Origin: Tetragonia tetragonoides | Taxonomy: Eukaryota; Streptophyta; Magnoliopsida; Caryophyllales; Aizoaceae | Length of the DNA: 64,000 bases | Assembly (NCBI GenBank): GCA_038025085.1 | Contig: CM076148.1 | Span: 16,012,501 to 16,076,500 of the forward strand | Reading direction: 5' to 3' | Part shown: one piece after another, positions 55,434 to 64,000 of the stretch | How the letters are laid out: the number at the start of each line of letters is the position of its first letter | How positions within the stretch are numbered: position 1 is the stretch's first letter | The notes under the pieces: generated by a model | Databases searched by the model: none | Told to the model about the DNA's origin: nothing | What the model saw: only the letters and a program-made list of their open reading frames with translations | Position numbers and translations under genes: made by a program

Positions 55434-55551
55434 GTTTGCAACACGAGGACTTCCCAGGAGGTCACCCATCCTAGTACTACTCTCGCCCAAGCACGCTTGA
55501 CTGCGGAGTTTTGATGGGATACGGCGCATTAGTGCTGGTATGATCGCACCC
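55434..55551 (-). rRNA. 5S rRNA gene, copy 165 (unit 6)
   Basis: U2. As copy 153, including the 13-bp upstream spacer deletion. Confidence 0.92.
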
Positions 55552-55759
55552 ATCAATCTATTGCACAATATTTGTTTTAACCTTGTTCTTACTTTTCATG
55601 GGTCTCTTTTATTCGAAAATCAACGGTTTCTACTTAAAACACAACACGTCTCCCGAAATCTTTTATACTAGTGTTTTCTGATTCTAACCAGCATTTTAAA
55701 TAAGGCTACATAAAAACTAAAAAAATAAAAAAAAATTTAAAAAATGAATATTTAAAAAA

Positions 55760-55877
55760 GGGTGCAACACGAGGACTTCCCAAGAGGTCACCCATCCTAG
55801 TACTACTCTAGCCCAAGCACGTTTAACTGCGGAGTTCTGATGGGATACGGTGCATTAGTGCTGGTATAATCGCACCC
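55760..55877 (-). rRNA. 5S rRNA gene, copy 166 (unit 7)
   Basis: U2. C95T, G68T, G56A, G31T, C10T, as copy 154. Confidence 0.93.
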
Positions 55878-56100
55878 ATCAATCTATTGCACAATATTTG
55901 TTTTAACCTTGTTCTTACAGCCATTTCTAACTTTTCGTGTGTCTCTTTTATTTGAAAATCAACGGTTTCTACTTAAAACACATCACGACTCCCGAAATCT
56001 TTTATACTAGTGTTTTCTGATTCTAAACAACATTTTAAATAAGGGTACATAAAAATAAAAAAAATAAAATAAAAATTTAAAAAAAGGAAGATTTAAAAAA

Positions 56101-56218
56101 GTGTGCAACACGAGGACTTCCCAGGAGGTCACCCATCCTAGTACTACTCTCGCCCAAGCACGCTTAACTGCGGAGTTTTGATGGGATACGGTGCATTAGT
56201 GCTGGTATGATCGCACCC
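56101..56218 (-). rRNA. 5S rRNA gene, copy 167 (unit 8)
   Basis: U2. As copy 155. Confidence 0.93.
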
Positions 56219-56426
56219 ATCAATCTATTGCACAATATTTGTTTTAACCTTGTTCTTACTTTTCATGGGTCTCTTTTATTCGAAAATCAACGGTTTCTAC
56301 TTAAAACACAACACGTCTCCCGAAATCTTTTATACTAGTGTTTTCTGATTCTAACCAGCATTTTAAATAAGGCTACATAAAAATTAAAAAAATAAAAAAA
56401 AATTTAAAAAATGAATATTTAAAAAA

Positions 56427-56544
56427 GGGTGCAACACGAGGACTTCCTAGGAGGTCACCCATCCTAGTACTACTCTAGCCCAAGCACGTTTAACTGCGGA
56501 GTTCTGATGGGATACGGTGCATTAGTGCTGGTATGATCGCACCC
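56427..56544 (-). rRNA. 5S rRNA gene, copy 168 (unit 9)
   Basis: U2. G68T, G56A, G31T as copy 156, plus G97A acquired after the block duplication. Confidence 0.93.
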
Positions 56545-56761
56545 ATCAATCTATTGCACAATATTTGTTTTAACCTTGTTCTTACAGCCATTTCTCACTT
56601 TTCGTGTGTCTCTTTTATTCGAAAATCAACGGTTTCTACTTAAAACACAACACGTCTCCCGAAATCTTTTATACTAGTGTTTTTTGATTCTTAACAGCGT
56701 TTTAAATAAGGCTACATAAAAATTAAAAAAATAAAAAAAATTTAAAAAATGATTTAAAAAA

Positions 56762-56879
56762 TTGTGCAACACGAGGACTTCCCAGGAGGTCACCCATCCT
56801 AGTACTACTCTCGCCCAAGCACGCTTCACTGCGAAGTTCTAATGGGATCCGGTGCATTAGTGCTGGTATGATCGCAGCA
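56762..56879 (-). rRNA. 5S rRNA gene, copy 169 (unit 10)
   Basis: U1. As copy 157. Confidence 0.91.
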
Positions 56880-57091
56880 ATCAAACTATTGCACAATATT
56901 TGTTTTAACCTTGTTCTTACAGCCATTTCTCACTTTTCGTATGTCTTTTTTATTCGAAAATCAACGGTTTGTACCTAAAACATAACACGTCTCCCGAAAT
57001 CTTTTATACTAGTGTTTTCTGATTCAACAGCGTTTTAAATAAGGCTACATAAAAATAAAAAAACATTTAAAAAAATGAAGTATAAAAAAAG

Positions 57092-57209
57092 GGGTGCAAC
57101 ACGAGGACTTCCAAGGAGGTCACCCATCCTAGTACTACTCTCGCCCAAGCACGCTTCACTGCGAAGTTCTGATGGGATCCGGTGCATTAGTGCTGGTATG
57201 ATCGTACCT
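57092..57209 (-). rRNA. 5S rRNA gene, copy 170 (unit 11)
   Basis: U3. As copy 158. Confidence 0.93.
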
Positions 57210-57432
57210 ATCAATCTTTTCCACAATATTTGTTTTAACCTTGTTCTTACAGCCATTTCTCACTTTTCGTGTGTCTCTTTTATTTGGAAATCAACGGTTT
57301 CTACTTAAAACACAACACGTCTCCCGAAATCTTTTATACTAGTGTTTTCTGATTCTAAACAACGTTTTAATTAAGGGTACATGAAAATAAAAAAAATATA
57401 ATAAAAATTTAAAAAAATGAGGATTTAAAAAG

Positions 57433-57550
57433 GGGTGCAACACGAGGACTTCCCAGGAGGTCACCCATCCTAGTACTACTCTCGCCCAAGCACGCTTCAC
57501 TGCGGAGTTCTGATGGGATCCGGTGCATTAGTGCTGGTATGATCGCACCC
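57433..57550 (-). rRNA. 5S rRNA gene, copy 171 (unit 12)
   Basis: U2. T53G, as copy 159. The spacer upstream has one new change (tttatcctt). Confidence 0.95.
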
Positions 57551-57772
57551 ATTAATCTATTGCATAATATTTGTTTTATCCTTGTTCTTACAGCCATTTC
57601 TCACTTTTCGTGTGTCTCTTTTATTCGAAAATCAACGGTTTCTACTTAAAACACAACACGTCTCCCGAAATCTTTTATACTAGTGTTTTCTGATTCTAAA
57701 CTGCGTTTTAAATAAGGGTACATAAAAATTAAGAAAGTAAAATAAAATTTAAAAAAATGAAGATTTAAAAAA

Positions 57773-57890
57773 GGGTGCAACACGAGGACTTCCCAGGAGG
57801 TGACCCATCCTAGTACTACTCTCGCCCAAGCACGCTTAACTGCGGAGTACTGATGGGATCCGGTGAATTAGTGCTGGTATGATCGCACCC
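57773..57890 (-). rRNA. 5S rRNA gene, copy 172 (unit 1, third block)
   Basis: U2. G89C, A42T, G25T; lacks the C10T of copies 148 and 160, so it resembles copy 122. Confidence 0.94.
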
Positions 57891-58111
57891 ATCAATCTAT
57901 TGCACAATATTTTTTTTAACCTTGTTCTTACAGCCATTTCTCACTTTTCGTGTGTCTCTTTTATTCGAAAATCAACGGTTTCTACTTAAAACACAACACG
58001 TCTCCCGAAATCTTTTATACTAGTGTTTTCTGATTCTAGCAGCGTTTTAAATAAGGCTACATAAAAATTAAAAAAATAAAAAAAAATTTAAAAAAATGAA
58101 GATTTAAAAAA

Positions 58112-58229
58112 GGGTGCAACACGAGGACTTCCCAGGAGGTCACCCATCCTAGTACTACTCTCGCCCAAGCACGCTTGACTGCGGAGTTTTGATGGGATAC
58201 GGTGCATTAGTGCTGGTATGATCGCACCC
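58112..58229 (-). rRNA. 5S rRNA gene, copy 173 (junction unit)
   Basis: U2. T53C, G41A, G31T. The downstream spacer is that of unit 2 but the gene and upstream spacer (13-bp deletion) are of unit 6 type, so units 2-5 have been deleted here. Confidence 0.93.
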
Positions 58230-58437
58230 ATCAATCTATTGCACAATATTTGTTTTAACCTTGTTCTTACTTTTCATGGGTCTCTTTTATTCGAAAATCA
58301 ACGGTTTCTACTTAAAACACAACACGTCTCCCGAAATCTTTTATACTAGTGTTTTCTGATTCTAACCAGCATTTTAAATAAGGCTACATAAAAATTAAAA
58401 AAATAAAAAAAAATTTAAAAAATGAATATTTAAAAAA

Positions 58438-58555
58438 GGGTGCAACACGAGGACTTCCCAGGAGGTCACCCATCCTAGTACTACTCTAGCCCAAGCACGT
58501 TTAACTGCGGAGTTCTGATGGGATACGGTGCATTTGTGCTGGTATAATCGCACCC
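58438..58555 (-). rRNA. 5S rRNA gene, copy 174
   Basis: U2. G68T, G56A, G31T, T21A, C10T; unit 7 type. Confidence 0.93.
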
Positions 58556-58778
58556 ATCAATCTATTGCCCAATATTTGTTTTAACCTTGTTCTTACAGCC
58601 ATTTCTAACTTTTCGTGTGTCTCTTTTATTTGAAAATCAACGGTTTCTACTTAAAACACATCACGTCTCCCGAAATCTTTTATACTAGTGTTTTCTGATT
58701 CTAAACAACATTTTAAATAAGGGTACATAAAAATAAAAAAAATAAAATAAAAATTTAAAAAAATGAAGATTTAAAAAG

Positions 58779-58896
58779 GGATGCAACACGTGGACTTCCT
58801 AGGAGGTCACCCATCCTACTACAACTCTCGCCCAAGCACGCTTAACTGCGGAGTTCTGATGGGATCCGGTGCATTAGTGCTGGTATGATCGCACCC
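58779..58896 (-). rRNA. 5S rRNA gene, copy 175
   Basis: U2. Changes: C116T, T106A, G97A, C78G, A74T. Confidence 0.93.
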
Positions 58897-59112
58897 ATCA
58901 ATCTATTGCACAATATTTGTTTTAACCTTGTTCTTACAGCCATTTCTCACTTTTCGTGTGTCTCTTTTATTCGAAAATCAACGGTTTCTACTTAAAACAC
59001 AACACGTCTCCCGAAATCTTTTATACTAGTGTTTTCTGATTCTAAACAGTGTTTTAAATAAGGCTACATAAAAATAAAAATAAAAAAATTAAAAAAATAA
59101 AGATTTAAAAAA

Positions 59113-59230
59113 GGGTGCAACACGAGGACTTCCCAGAAGGTCACCGATCCTAATACTACTCTCGCCCAAGCACGCTTAACTGCGGAGTTCTGATGGGATC
59201 CGGTGCATTAGTGCTGGTTTGATCGCACTC
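59113..59230 (-). rRNA. 5S rRNA gene, copy 176
   Basis: U3. Changes: C94T, G85C, C78T, T12A, G2A. Pairs with copy 179. Confidence 0.93.
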
Positions 59231-59454
59231 ATCAATCTTTTCCACAATATTTGTTTTAACCTTGTTCTTACAGCCATTTCTCACTTTTCGTGTGTCTCTT
59301 TTATTCGAAAATCAACGGTTTCTACTTAAAACACAACACGTCTCCCAAAATCTTTTATACTAGTGTTTTCTGATTCTAAACAACGTTTTAAATAAGGGTA
59401 CATAAAAATAAAAAAAAAATAAAAAAAAATTTTAAAAAATGAAGATTTAAAAAG

Positions 59455-59572
59455 GGATGAAACACGAGGACTTCCCAGGAGGTCACCCATCCTAGTACTA
59501 CTCTCGCCCAAGCACGCTTAACTGCGGAGTTCTGATGGGATCCGGTGCATTAGTGCTGGAATGATCGCACCC
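59455..59572 (-). rRNA. 5S rRNA gene, copy 177
   Basis: U1. Changes: C116T, G113T, A13T. Pairs with copy 180. Confidence 0.93.
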
Positions 59573-59794
59573 ATCAAACTATTGCACAATATTTGTTTTA
59601 ACCTTGTTGTTACAGTCATTTCTCACTTTTCGTGTGTCTCTTTTATTCGAAAATCAACGGTTTGTACTTAAAACACAACACGTCTCCCGAAATCTTTTAT
59701 ACTAGTGTTTTCCAGATTCTAAACAGCGTTTTAAATAAGGCTACATAAAAATTAAAAAAATAAAAAAAATTTAAAAAAATGGAGATTTAAAAAA

Positions 59795-59912
59795 GGGTGC
59801 AACACGAGGACTTCCAAGAAGGTCACCCATCCTAGTACTACTCTCGCCCAAGCACGCTTAACTGCGGAGTTCTGATGGGATACAATGCATTAGTGCTGGT
59901 ATGATCGCAACC
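59795..59912 (-). rRNA. 5S rRNA gene, copy 178
   Basis: U2 (ctatcgc). Changes: G97T, C94T, G31T, C29T, C28T, G3T. Identical to copy 181. Confidence 0.92.
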
Positions 59913-60127
59913 ATCAATCTATCGCACAATATTTGTTTTAACCTTGTTCTTACAGCCATTTCTCACTTTTCGTGTGTCTCTTTTATTCGAAAATCAACGG
60001 TTTCTACTTAAAACACAACACGTCTCCCGAAATCTTTTATACTAGTGTTTTCTGATTCTAAACAGCGTTTTAAATAAGGCTACATAAAAATTAAAAAAAA
60101 AAATTAAAAAAATAAAGATTTAAAAAA

Positions 60128-60245
60128 GGGTGCAACTCGAGGACTTCCCAGAAGGTCACCGATCCTAATACTACTCTCGCACAAGCACGCTTAACTGCGG
60201 AGTTCTGATGGGATCCGGTGCATTAGTGCTGGTTTGATCGCACTC
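60128..60245 (-). rRNA. 5S rRNA gene, copy 179
   Basis: U3. Changes: T109A, C94T, G85C, C78T, G65T, T12A, G2A. Confidence 0.92.
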
Positions 60246-60470
60246 ATCAATCTTTTCCACAATATTTGTTTTAACCTTGTTCTTACAGCCATTTCTCACT
60301 TTTCGTGTGTCTCTTTTATTCGAAAATCAACGGTTTCTACTTAAAACACAACACGTCTCCCAAAATCTTTTATACTAGTGTTGTCTGATTCTAAACAACG
60401 TTTTAAATAAGGGTACATAAAAATAAAAAAAAAATAAAAAAAAAATTTAAAAAAATGAAGATTTAAAAAG

Positions 60471-60588
60471 GGATGAAACACGAGGACTTCCCAGGAGGTC
60501 ACCCATCCTAGTACTACTCTCGCCCAAGCACGCTTAACTGCGGAGTTCTGATGGGATCCGGTGCATTAGTGCTGGTATGATCGCACCC
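60471..60588 (-). rRNA. 5S rRNA gene, copy 180
   Basis: U1. Changes: C116T, G113T. Confidence 0.94.
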
Positions 60589-60810
60589 ATCAAACTATTG
60601 CACAATATTTGTTTTAACCTTGTTGTTACAGTCATTTCTCACTTTTCGTGTGTCTCTTTTATTCGAAAATCAACGGTTTGTACTTAAAACACAACACGTC
60701 TCCCGAAATATTTTATACTAGTGTTTTCCAGATTCTAAACAGCGTTTTAAATAAGGCTACATAAAAATTAAAAAAATAAAAAAAATTTAAAAAAATGGAG
60801 ATTTAAAAAA

Positions 60811-60928
60811 GGGTGCAACACGAGGACTTCCAAGAAGGTCACCCATCCTAGTACTACTCTCGCCCAAGCACGCTTAACTGCGGAGTTCTGATGGGATACA
60901 ATGCATTAGTGCTGGTATGATCGCAACC
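60811..60928 (-). rRNA. 5S rRNA gene, copy 181
   Basis: U2. Same six changes as copy 178. Confidence 0.92.
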
Positions 60929-61150
60929 ATCAATCTATCGCACAATATTTGTTTTAACCTTGTTCTTACAGCCATTTCTCACTTTTCGTGTGTCTCTTTT
61001 ATTCGAAAATCAACGGTTTCTACTTAAAACACAACACGTCTCCCGAAATCTTTTATACTAGTGTTTTCTGATTCTAAACAACATTTAAATAAGGGTACAT
61101 AAAAATAAAAAAAATAAAATAAAAATTTAAAAAAATGAAGATTTAAAAAG

Positions 61151-61268
61151 GGATGCAACACGTGGACTTCCCAGGAGGTCACCCATCCTAGTACTACTCT
61201 CGCCCAAGCACGCTTATCTGCGGAGTTCTGATGGGATGCGGTGCATTAGTGCTGGTATGATCGCACCC
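61151..61268 (-). rRNA. 5S rRNA gene, copy 182
   Basis: U2. Changes: C116T, T106A, T52A, G31C. Confidence 0.93.
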
Positions 61269-61489
61269 ATCAATCTATTGCACAATATTTGTTTTAACCT
61301 TGTTCTTACAGCCAGTTCTCTCTTTTCGTGTGTCTCTTTTATTCGAAAATCAACGATTTCTACTTAAAACACAACACGTCTCCCGAAATCTTTTATACTA
61401 GTGTTTTCTGATTCTAAACAGCGTTTTAAATAAGGCTACATAAAAATTAAAAAAATAAAAAAAATTTAAAAAAATGAAGATTTAAAAAA

Positions 61490-61607
61490 GGGTGCAACAC
61501 GAGGACTTCCCAGGAGGTCACCCATCCTAGTACTACTCTCGCCCAAGCACGCTTAACTGCGGAGTTTTGATGGGATACGGTGCATTAGTGCTGGTATGAT
61601 CGCACCC
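61490..61607 (-). rRNA. 5S rRNA gene, copy 183
   Basis: U2. Changes: G41A, G31T. Confidence 0.94.
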
Positions 61608-61828
61608 ATCAATCTATTGCACAATATTTATTTTAACCTTGTTCTTACAGCCATTTCTCACTTTTCGTGTGTCTCTTTTATTCGAAAATCAACGGTTTCT
61701 ACTTAAAACACAACACGTCTCTCGAAATCTTTAATACTAGTGTTTTCTGATTCTAAACAGCGTTTTAAATAAGGCTACATAAAAATAAAAAAAAATTAAA
61801 AAAATTGAAAAAATGAAGATTTAAAATA

Positions 61829-61946
61829 TGGTGCAACACGAGGACTTCCCAGGAGGTCACCCATCCTAGTACTACTCTCGCCCAACCACGCTTAACTGCG
61901 AAGTTCTGATGGGATACGTTGCATTAGTGCTGGTATGATCGCACCC
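61829..61946 (-). rRNA. 5S rRNA gene, copy 184
   Basis: U2. Changes: 3'-terminal base, C61G, C46T, G31T, C28A. Confidence 0.93.
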
Positions 61947-62158
61947 ATCAATCTATTGCATAATATTTGTTTTAACCTTGTTCTTACAGCCATTTCTCAC
62001 TTTTCGTGTGTCTCTTTTATTCGAAAATCAACGGTTTGTACTTAAAACACAACACGTCTCCCGAAATCTTTTATACTAGTGTTTTCTGATTCTAAACAGC
62101 GTTTTAAATAAGGTTACATAAAAATAAAAAAACATTTAAAAAAATGAAGTATAAAAAG

Positions 62159-62276
62159 GGGTGCAACACGAGGACTTCCCAGGAGGTCACCCATCCTAGT
62201 ACTATTCTCGCCCAAGCACGCTTAACTGCGGAGTTCTGATGGGATCCGGTGCATTAGTGCTGGTATGATCGCACCC
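62159..62276 (-). rRNA. 5S rRNA gene, copy 185
   Basis: U2 (attctattgc). G72A only. Confidence 0.95.
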
Positions 62277-62497
62277 ATCATTCTATTGCACAATATTTGT
62301 TTTAACCTTGTTCTTACAGCCATTTCTCACTTTTCGTGTGTCTCTTTTATTCGAAAATCAACGGTTTCTACTTAAAACACAACACGTCTCCCGAAATCTT
62401 TTATACTAGTGTTTTCTGATTCTAAACAGCGTTTTAAATAAAGCTACATAAAAATTAAAAAAATTAAAAAAAATTAAAAAAATGAAGATTTAAAAAA

Positions 62498-62615
62498 GGG
62501 TGCAACACGAGGACTTCCCAAGAGGTCACCCATCCTAGTACTACTCTCGCCCAAGCACGCTTAACTGCGGAGTTCTGATGGGATCCGGTGCATTAGTGCT
62601 GGTATGATCGCACCC
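62498..62615 (-). rRNA. 5S rRNA gene, copy 186
   Basis: U2. C95T only. Confidence 0.95.
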
Positions 62616-62837
62616 ATCAATCTATTGCACAATATTTTTTTTAACTTTGTTCTTACAGCCATTTCTCACTTTTCGTGTGTCTCTTTTATTCGAAAATCAG
62701 CGGTTTCTACTTAAAACACAACACGTCTCACGAAATCTTTTATACTAGTGTTTTCTGATTTTAAACAGCGTTTTAAATAAGGCTACATAAAAATTAAAAA
62801 AATAAAAAAAAATTTTAAAAAATGAACATTTAAAAAA

Positions 62838-62955
62838 GGGTGCAACACGAGGACTTCCCAGGAGGTCAGCCATCCTAGTACTACTCTCGCCCAAGCGCGC
62901 TTAACTGCGGAGTTCTAATGGGATCCGGTGCATTAGTGCTGGTATGATCGCACCC
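62838..62955 (-). rRNA. 5S rRNA gene, copy 187
   Basis: U2. Changes: G87C, T59C, C39T. Confidence 0.93.
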
Positions 62956-63176
62956 ATCAATCTATTGCACAATATTTGTTTTAACCTTGTTCTTACAGCC
63001 ATTTCTCACTTTTCGTGTGTCTCTTTTACTCGAAAATCAACGGTTTCTACTTAAAACACAACACGTCTCCCGAAATCTTTTATACTAGTGTTTTCTGATT
63101 CTAAACAGCGTTTTAAATAAGGCTACATAAAAATTTAAAAAATTTAAAAAATTTAAAAAAATGAAGATTTAAAAAA

Positions 63177-63287
63177 GGGTGCAACACGAGGACTTCCCAG
63201 GAGGTCACCCATCCTAGTACGCCCAAGCACGCTTAACTGCGGAGTTCTGATGGGATCCGGTGCATTAGTGCTGGTATGATCACACCC
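63177..63287 (-). pseudogene. 5S rRNA copy 188, 7-nt internal deletion
   Basis: Seven bases (tactctc on plus, about RNA 68-74) between box A and box C are deleted, which removes the intermediate element and shortens the box A to box C distance. Also C6T. U1. Confidence 0.83.
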
Positions 63288-63508
63288 ATCAAACTATTGC
63301 ACAATATTTGTTTTAACCTTGTTCTTACAGTCATTTCTCACTTTTCGTGTGTCTCTTTTATTCGAAAATCAACGGTTTGTACTTAAAACACAACACGTCT
63401 CCCGAAATCTTTTATACTAGTGTTTTCTGATTCTAAACAGCGTTTTAAATAAGGCTACATAAAAATTAAAAAAATCAAATAAAATTTAAAAAAATGAAGA
63501 TTTAAAAA

Positions 63509-63626
63509 GGGTGCGACACGAGGACTACCCAGGAGGTCACCCATCCTAGTACTACTCTCGCCCAAGCACGCTTAACTGCGGAGTTCTGATGGGATCCAGT
63601 CCATTAGTGCTGGTATGATCGCAACC
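63509..63626 (-). rRNA. 5S rRNA gene, copy 189 (array edge)
   Basis: Outermost copy. U3. Changes: T112C, A100T, C29T, C26G, G3T. Only 28 bp of its upstream spacer remain before unrelated sequence begins. Confidence 0.93.
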
Positions 63627-63670
63627 ATCAATCTTTTCCACAATATTTGTTTTAGGATTTTTTGTTCAGA

Positions 63671-63742
63671 ACTACCTTAGAAGGGGTGGGTTTTGTGACT
63701 TACTACCTTAGAAGTTTTTTTTTGTGGGGAACTACCTTAGAA
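63671..63742. repeat. Three direct repeats ACTACCTTAGAA
   Basis: At 63671..63682, 63702..63713 and 63731..63742, spaced 31 and 29 bp; a decayed fourth (agtaccttt) lies near 63764. Function unknown. Confidence 0.85.
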
Positions 63743-63777
63743 AGCCAAAAACCTTGTTGACCAGTACCTTTGACCAT

Positions 63778-63811
63778 ATTTTCGGGTATATTTTTCTGAA
63801 ATCCCGAAAAT
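63778..63811. other. Hairpin, 9-bp stem
   Basis: ATTTTCGGG at 63778..63786 pairs with CCCGAAAAT at 63803..63811 around a 16-base loop. It lies centrally in the inverted-repeat-bounded segment. Confidence 0.7.
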
Positions 63812-63814
63812 GCC

Positions 63815-63833
63815 CTCACGTGAGGCGCACGTG
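63815..63833. promoter_or_regulatory. Two CACGTG (G-box-like) motifs
   Basis: CACGTG at 63817..63822 (inside the palindrome CTCACGTGAG) and at 63828..63833. In plants this core binds bHLH and bZIP factors; whether it acts here is unknown. Confidence 0.4.
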
Positions 63834-63850
63834 AGAGCACTTAAATGAAA

Positions 63851-64000
63851 CCCCCCCCCCCCCCTTTTTATTCAGTTTTAAGCCCTTTTTATTTCTTCTT
63901 CCCTATCTCCATTGAAGGATCTCCATTGATGGCCTCTCCTCAAGTTCTCTCTCATTCTTCTCTTTTGCAAAATTTCTGAACAAAAAATCCTTTATTCTTT
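63851..64000. other. Pyrimidine-rich right part, no gene recognised
   Basis: A C14 run (63851..63864) is followed by a C/T-rich stretch with an 11-bp direct repeat ATCTCCATTGA (63905..63915 and 63919..63929). A 16-codon frame opens at ATG 63929 and stops at TGA 63977..63979 inside the right inverted repeat. It is too short to support as a gene. I see no exon or RNA gene between 63655 and 64000. Confidence 0.6.

Larger units (their letters stand above)
53737..57772. repeat. 4036-bp higher-order repeat, second copy
   Basis: Directly adjoins the first block. A third iteration starts at 57773 (copy 172) but loses units 2-5 and continues with unit 6- and 7-like copies (173, 174). Confidence 0.9.
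59101..61080. repeat. About 1016-bp duplication of 3 units
   Basis: Copies 176-178 and 179-181 correspond at offsets of 1015-1016 bp, with shared private changes (T12A/G2A, C116T/G113T, G31T/C29T/C28T) and spacers with the same inserted base (gttttccagattc). Confidence 0.85.
1..63654 (-). repeat. 5S rDNA tandem array, 189 copies, all minus strand
   Basis: Head-to-tail repeats of about 339 bp fill the array with no change of orientation and no inserted foreign sequence. Each unit holds a 118-bp 5S rRNA gene and a spacer of about 215 bp. In transcript order the spacer is: a short T-run just after the gene, a T/A-rich tract of 40-70 bp, then a conserved part of about 160 bp leading to the next gene. 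The 5S RNA is the 5' domain/loop E RNA of the 60S ribosomal subunit, transcribed by RNA polymerase III with TFIIIA. Most copies differ from the majority sequence by one to six bases; a few are truncated or 5'-extended. Neighbouring blocks repeat as multi-unit duplications, so the array has evolved by unequal exchange or gene conversion. The identity as plant nuclear 5S is certain from sequence; which copies are active cannot be told. Confidence 0.97.
63654..63991. mobile_element. Possible small TIR element at the array edge
   Basis: A perfect 18-bp inverted repeat bounds this segment: AGGATTTTTTGTTCAGAA at 63654..63671 and its reverse complement at 63974..63991. The 4 bp TTTA occur on both sides (63651..63654 and 63991..63994) and could be a target duplication if the repeat is taken as 17 bp. 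Inside are three ACTACCTTAGAA direct repeats, a 9-bp-stem hairpin, two CACGTG motifs and a C14 run. There is no transposase. After the right end only 9 bases remain, and they do not obviously resume the 5S spacer. It may be a MITE-like or foldback element, or flanking DNA with a chance-looking but perfect inverted repeat; family not recognised. Confidence 0.5.

Noticed and set aside
1..63654. Cassandra-type retrotransposons carrying 5S-derived promoter sequence in their terminal repeats
   Set aside because: Units are uniform, about 339 bp, contain the full 5S gene, and have no TG…CA ends, primer binding site or polypurine tract.
63815..63833. Light- or ABA-responsive gene promoter based on two CACGTG motifs
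   Set aside because: No downstream gene is visible in the remaining sequence, and a hexamer pair in about 340 bp is weak evidence.
63851..63864. C14 run as an assembly gap or artefact
   Set aside because: It is only 14 bases, and sequence on both sides is unremarkable; it may be real, so I made no separate claim.

Overview
The window is almost entirely one unbroken nuclear 5S ribosomal DNA tandem array from a land plant, most likely a eudicot. The transcribed unit starts GGGTGCGATCATACCAGCAC and ends CTCGTGTTGCACCC, carries the conserved internal BamHI site, and has the plant 5S box A and box C. I cannot name the genus. All copies lie on the minus strand. I located 189 copies by eye, about 339 bp apart: a gene of about 118 bp plus an AT-rich spacer of about 215 bp. 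There are no protein-coding genes. The short reading frames that appear on both strands are chance frames through the 5S gene and spacer.

Key for the copy entries. RNA numbering runs 1 to 118 in the transcribed (minus) sense, and changes are written against the array majority sequence, for example G65A. Copy 141 (47324..47441) matches that majority sequence exactly. Promoter classes describe the bases just upstream of +1, read on the plus strand immediately after the gene: U1 = atcaaactattgc, U2 = atcaatctattgc, U3 = atcaatcttttcc. U3 loses the conserved GC at -13/-12.

Layout. 1-5 kb: older-looking, divergent copies, including a truncated pair with a 23-bp spacer (285-515). 3-36 kb: nine copies carry an extra one or two tandem 33-bp duplications of their 5' end. 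13.8-16.5 kb: a 4-unit (1348 bp) duplication. 17-30 kb: a G65A/C44T subfamily, amplified as an 8-unit block of about 2.7 kb. 36-47 kb: mixed blocks, including two copies without the poly-T terminator. 49.7-57.8 kb: a 12-unit, 4036-bp block duplicated head to tail and nearly identical, with a third iteration beginning after it that has an internal deletion. 59.1-61 kb: a 3-unit (about 1016 bp) duplication.

At about 63654 the array stops, at position -28 of the outermost copy. It is followed by about 340 bp of unrelated sequence bounded by a perfect 18-bp inverted repeat, possibly a small non-autonomous DNA element at the array edge. Each 5S copy should be an RNA polymerase III (TFIIIA type I) unit with its own upstream box, internal control region and T-run terminator. 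Copies with broken boxes, truncations or 5' extensions are probably silent or make aberrant RNA.
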